Source: Elusimicrobia bacterium RIFCSPLOWO2_12_FULL_59_9
GTDB lineage: Bacteria; Elusimicrobiota; Elusimicrobia; O2-12-FULL-59-9
Assembly (NCBI GenBank): GCA_001800185.1
Contig: MGUX01000087.1
Location: 1 to 7,525, forward strand
DNA: 7,525 bases
Direction: 5' to 3'
Below the pieces are notes generated by a model. It did no database searches. It had not been told where the DNA came from and saw only the letters and a list, made by a program, of their open reading frames with translations. A program made the translations under genes and the position numbers. Every line of letters begins with the position of its first letter. Within the stretch, counting starts at the first letter, position 1. This document shows positions 5,976-7,525 of the stretch, in pieces.

Positions 5976-7163
5976 ATGGAATTGAAGCGCCGAGATTTTC
6001 TGTCTGCTACCGCCGCCGCGGCAACTTTGGCCGCAGCCAAACCGCTTCTGGCGCAAACGACACCGGGCCCGGCTCCCCCTGCGGCTTCCCCGCCGGCGCC
6101 TGTTCCGAGGCCAGTTGCCCCTGGTTATCAGGCCCCGACGGAGGTCAAGAAGATCGAGATCATCAATGTGCGGGATCTGGAGGCGGCAGCGCAGAAGGTT
6201 ATTCCGACGGTCGGCTTCGGATATATCTCTGGCTCGGCAGGCGAGGGATGGACGAAGCGGGAGAACGAGGCGGCTTTTAAGCGTGTGACCATTATGCCTC
6301 ATTATCTTACTGGTTATGGAAGCACCGATCTCACGGCCAGCCTCCTGGGATCGAAGCTCTCCCTGCCGATCATCGTCAGCGTCATGGGCGGGCACGGCAT
6401 GGCACACGTGACCGCGGAGGCGGGCACCGCGAAAGGGGCGGCCGAAGCGGGCACATTATTCACGACGGGGTCCCAGTCAACGCTATCCATGGAAGAGATC
6501 GCACAAGCCAGTCCAGGGCCAAAATGGTTCCAGATTTATTTGCCTGCGGATCGGGGCAAGGCCCGAGAACTCCTGGAGCGCGCCAAGGCCGCCGGTTATC
6601 TGGCGATTGTTCTGACGATTGACGGCGTGGGAGGCGGCACCGCCCAAACCGAGTGGCGGAACCGTTTCCGTGTGTCGCTGCCCAGTGGAAATTTTTCAGA
6701 ACGTAGCCCGCAAAAAAGGAACCTCGGCTGGGAGGATGTCGAATTCATTCAGATGGCGACCCGGCTTCCGGTCCTCATCAAAGGCGTTCTGTCAGCGGAG
6801 CTGGCGGCGGAGGCTGTCGAGCGCGGGTGCGCGGGGATCCAGGTCTCCAACCACGGCGGCCGCAACCTGGACGATGTTCCCGCTACGATCACCGTCCTGC
6901 CGCGCATCGCCGAGGCGGTCGGCGGCCGCATCCCGATCATCATGGACGGAGGCATCCGGCGGGGACAGGATGTATTCAAAGCGCTCGCGCTGGGGGCCAA
7001 TGCCGTTGCTGTCGCCCGGCCGGTCATCTACGGACTGGCGCTGGGCGGTTGGATGGGCGTTCAGGGAGTCCTCGAGCACCTCAAAGCGGAGCTGGAGGTG
7101 ACCATGCGGCATGCGGGCGCCAGGTCCATCAGCGAAATTTCCAGGCGCTCCCTCACCGTTTGA
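5976..7163 (+). CDS. Tat-exported FMN-dependent alpha-hydroxy-acid oxidase/dehydrogenase (lactate/glycolate oxidase family)
   Basis: This 395-residue protein opens with a classic Tat signal (K4-R5-R6-D7-F8-L9, hydrophobic to about 21, cut near LLAQ 24-27), then a proline/alanine-rich linker (about 30-54). The FMN barrel runs from about 60 to the end and covers the family's usual extent. Family landmarks present are GYISG with Y83, GHGMAH (140-144), QIY with Y188, LTID with D216, the FMN-binding K269, catalytic H293 and R296 in SNHGGR, and DGGIRRG (324-330). Members oxidise 2-hydroxy acids to 2-oxo acids, passing electrons to oxygen or a carrier. Two departures from the lactate oxidase sequence as I recall it: A223 replaces the substrate-binding arginine of the NREAD segment, and Q167 replaces an active-site tyrosine. 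The loop after residue 231 also looks about 12 residues shorter. Tat export fits a cofactor-loaded, pre-folded enzyme. The substrate is uncertain. Confidence 0.92.
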   Translation: MELKRRDFLSATAAAATLAAAKPLLAQTTPGPAPPAASPPAPVPRPVAPGYQAPTEVKKIEIINVRDLEAAAQKVIPTVGFGYISGSAGEGWTKRENEAAFKRVTIMPHYLTGYGSTDLTASLLGSKLSLPIIVSVMGGHGMAHVTAEAGTAKGAAEAGTLFTTGSQSTLSMEEIAQASPGPKWFQIYLPADRGKARELLERAKAAGYLAIVLTIDGVGGGTAQTEWRNRFRVSLPSGNFSERSPQKRNLGWEDVEFIQMATRLPVLIKGVLSAELAAEAVERGCAGIQVSNHGGRNLDDVPATITVLPRIAEAVGGRIPIIMDGGIRRGQDVFKALALGANAVAVARPVIYGLALGGWMGVQGVLEHLKAELEVTMRHAGARSISEISRRSLTV

Positions 7164-7321
7164 CGGCAACCGTGGGGCTAGACCCTTCCCCGAGGGAGGA
7201 ATCCGTGGCGACCATTTCCTCGAAGGTGCCAGGGCCGGTCTTCAATTCAATGTGAAAATGCAGAAATCCAATATCGGAAATTCTGACGAGGAGTCGTCTT
7301 TATCTCTAAAGGAGGGGGAAA
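7164..7321. other. gap between oxidase and second receptor
   Basis: These 158 bases hold no supported gene. A weak stem at 7185-7190/7194-7199 (CTTCCC with GGGAGG, one G-T pair, loop CGA) has no T-run. In one frame, around 7232-7258, the codons read ARAGLQFNVKM, which resembles the last strand of a TonB-dependent receptor barrel, but the likeness is short. GGAGG (7311-7315) serves the next gene. Confidence 0.45.
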
Positions 7322-7525
7322 ATGAAGATGCGTAGGAACACTGGCATATTGACCGTGCTGCTGTTTTCCGCACTTTACTGTGCTACGGCCTGGGCCCAAG
7401 GGACTGCTCAGATCAGCGGCACGGTTCAGGATCAGAGCGGCGCCATCCTGCCGGGCGTGGAAATCACCGTCACTCAAGCCGAAACGGGTGTCCCGCGAAG
7501 CACCCGTACCAATCAAACCGGATCG
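7322..7525 (+). CDS. second Oar-like TonB-dependent receptor, N-terminal part only
   Basis: Sixty-eight codons run from ATG 7322 to the window edge without a stop. GGAGG at 7311-7315 (within GGAGGGGG) lies 6 bases upstream; an ATG at 7328 is the alternative start. Residues 1-26 form a Sec signal: K2, R4-R5, hydrophobic 9-22, cut near AWAQ. Residue 29 onward (AQISGTVQD...GAILPGVEITV...ETGV) is the start of a carboxypeptidase-regulatory-like domain. It matches the opening of the receptor at 2672 in pattern (ISGTV.D..GA..PG....V...ETGV.R), so the two are paralogues. The plug and barrel are outside the window, so the receptor class is inferred from this start and from the neighbouring copy; another protein carrying this domain is less likely. 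It follows the intact oxidase by 158 bases, as the first receptor follows the oxidase relic. Confidence 0.8.
   Translation, partial: MKMRRNTGILTVLLFSALYCATAWAQGTAQISGTVQDQSGAILPGVEITVTQAETGVPRSTRTNQTGS

Noticed and set aside
5084..6040. Minus-strand open frame of 318 codons across the receptor end and oxidase start
   Set aside because: It is antisense to two well-supported genes and crosses their gap; the composition (rich in R, A, H) is that of a complementary shadow.
7185..7199. Hairpin after the oxidase gene as a terminator
   Set aside because: The stem is short with a G-T pair and no T-run follows.
7111..7335. Plus-strand open frame of 74 codons over the oxidase end and second receptor start
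   Set aside because: Its start lies inside the oxidase gene, it has no domain, and it overlaps the second receptor's ribosome binding site and start. Only the short receptor-like piece is kept as a weak finding.

Overview
The window looks like a piece of an acidobacterial genome, most like the Bryobacterales/Solibacter group. This is inferred from gene style: very long Oar-type TonB-dependent receptors that begin with a carboxypeptidase-regulatory-like domain, small exported enzymes with Tat or Sec signals, and strong Shine-Dalgarno sites. No marker gene is present to prove it.

Layout, all on the plus strand. Positions 1-63 may be the tail of a gene that starts outside the window. Positions 64-410 are non-coding and hold a nested palindromic element (171-284). 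Five genes follow: a Tat-exported protein with two VOC (glyoxalase/dioxygenase fold) domains (411-1475); a Sec-exported metallo-beta-lactamase-fold hydrolase resembling N-acyl-homoserine lactonases (1571-2509); a complete 1063-residue TonB-dependent receptor (2672-5863); a Tat-exported FMN-dependent alpha-hydroxy-acid oxidase of the lactate/glycolate oxidase family (5976-7163); and the first 68 codons of a second receptor of the same type (7322 to the window end). Gaps between genes are about 95-165 bases with no convincing terminator, so co-transcription is plausible but unproven.

The most notable item is in the gap before the first receptor. Positions 2526-2633 align without gaps to codons 39-74 of the downstream oxidase gene (86 of 108 bases identical by hand count), with one in-frame GAG changed to TAG and homology ending at both sides. 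It is a relic of a second oxidase gene. Relic plus first receptor repeats the order oxidase plus second receptor, which suggests duplication of an oxidase-receptor pair followed by loss of one oxidase.

Taken together, the genes suggest a cell-envelope module: receptors bring a compound across the outer membrane, and three exported enzymes (a VOC metalloenzyme, a lactonase-like hydrolase and a hydroxy-acid oxidase) may process it in the periplasm. The substrate cannot be read from the sequence. The oxidase lacks an arginine normally used to hold the substrate carboxylate, so it may not act on lactate or glycolate.
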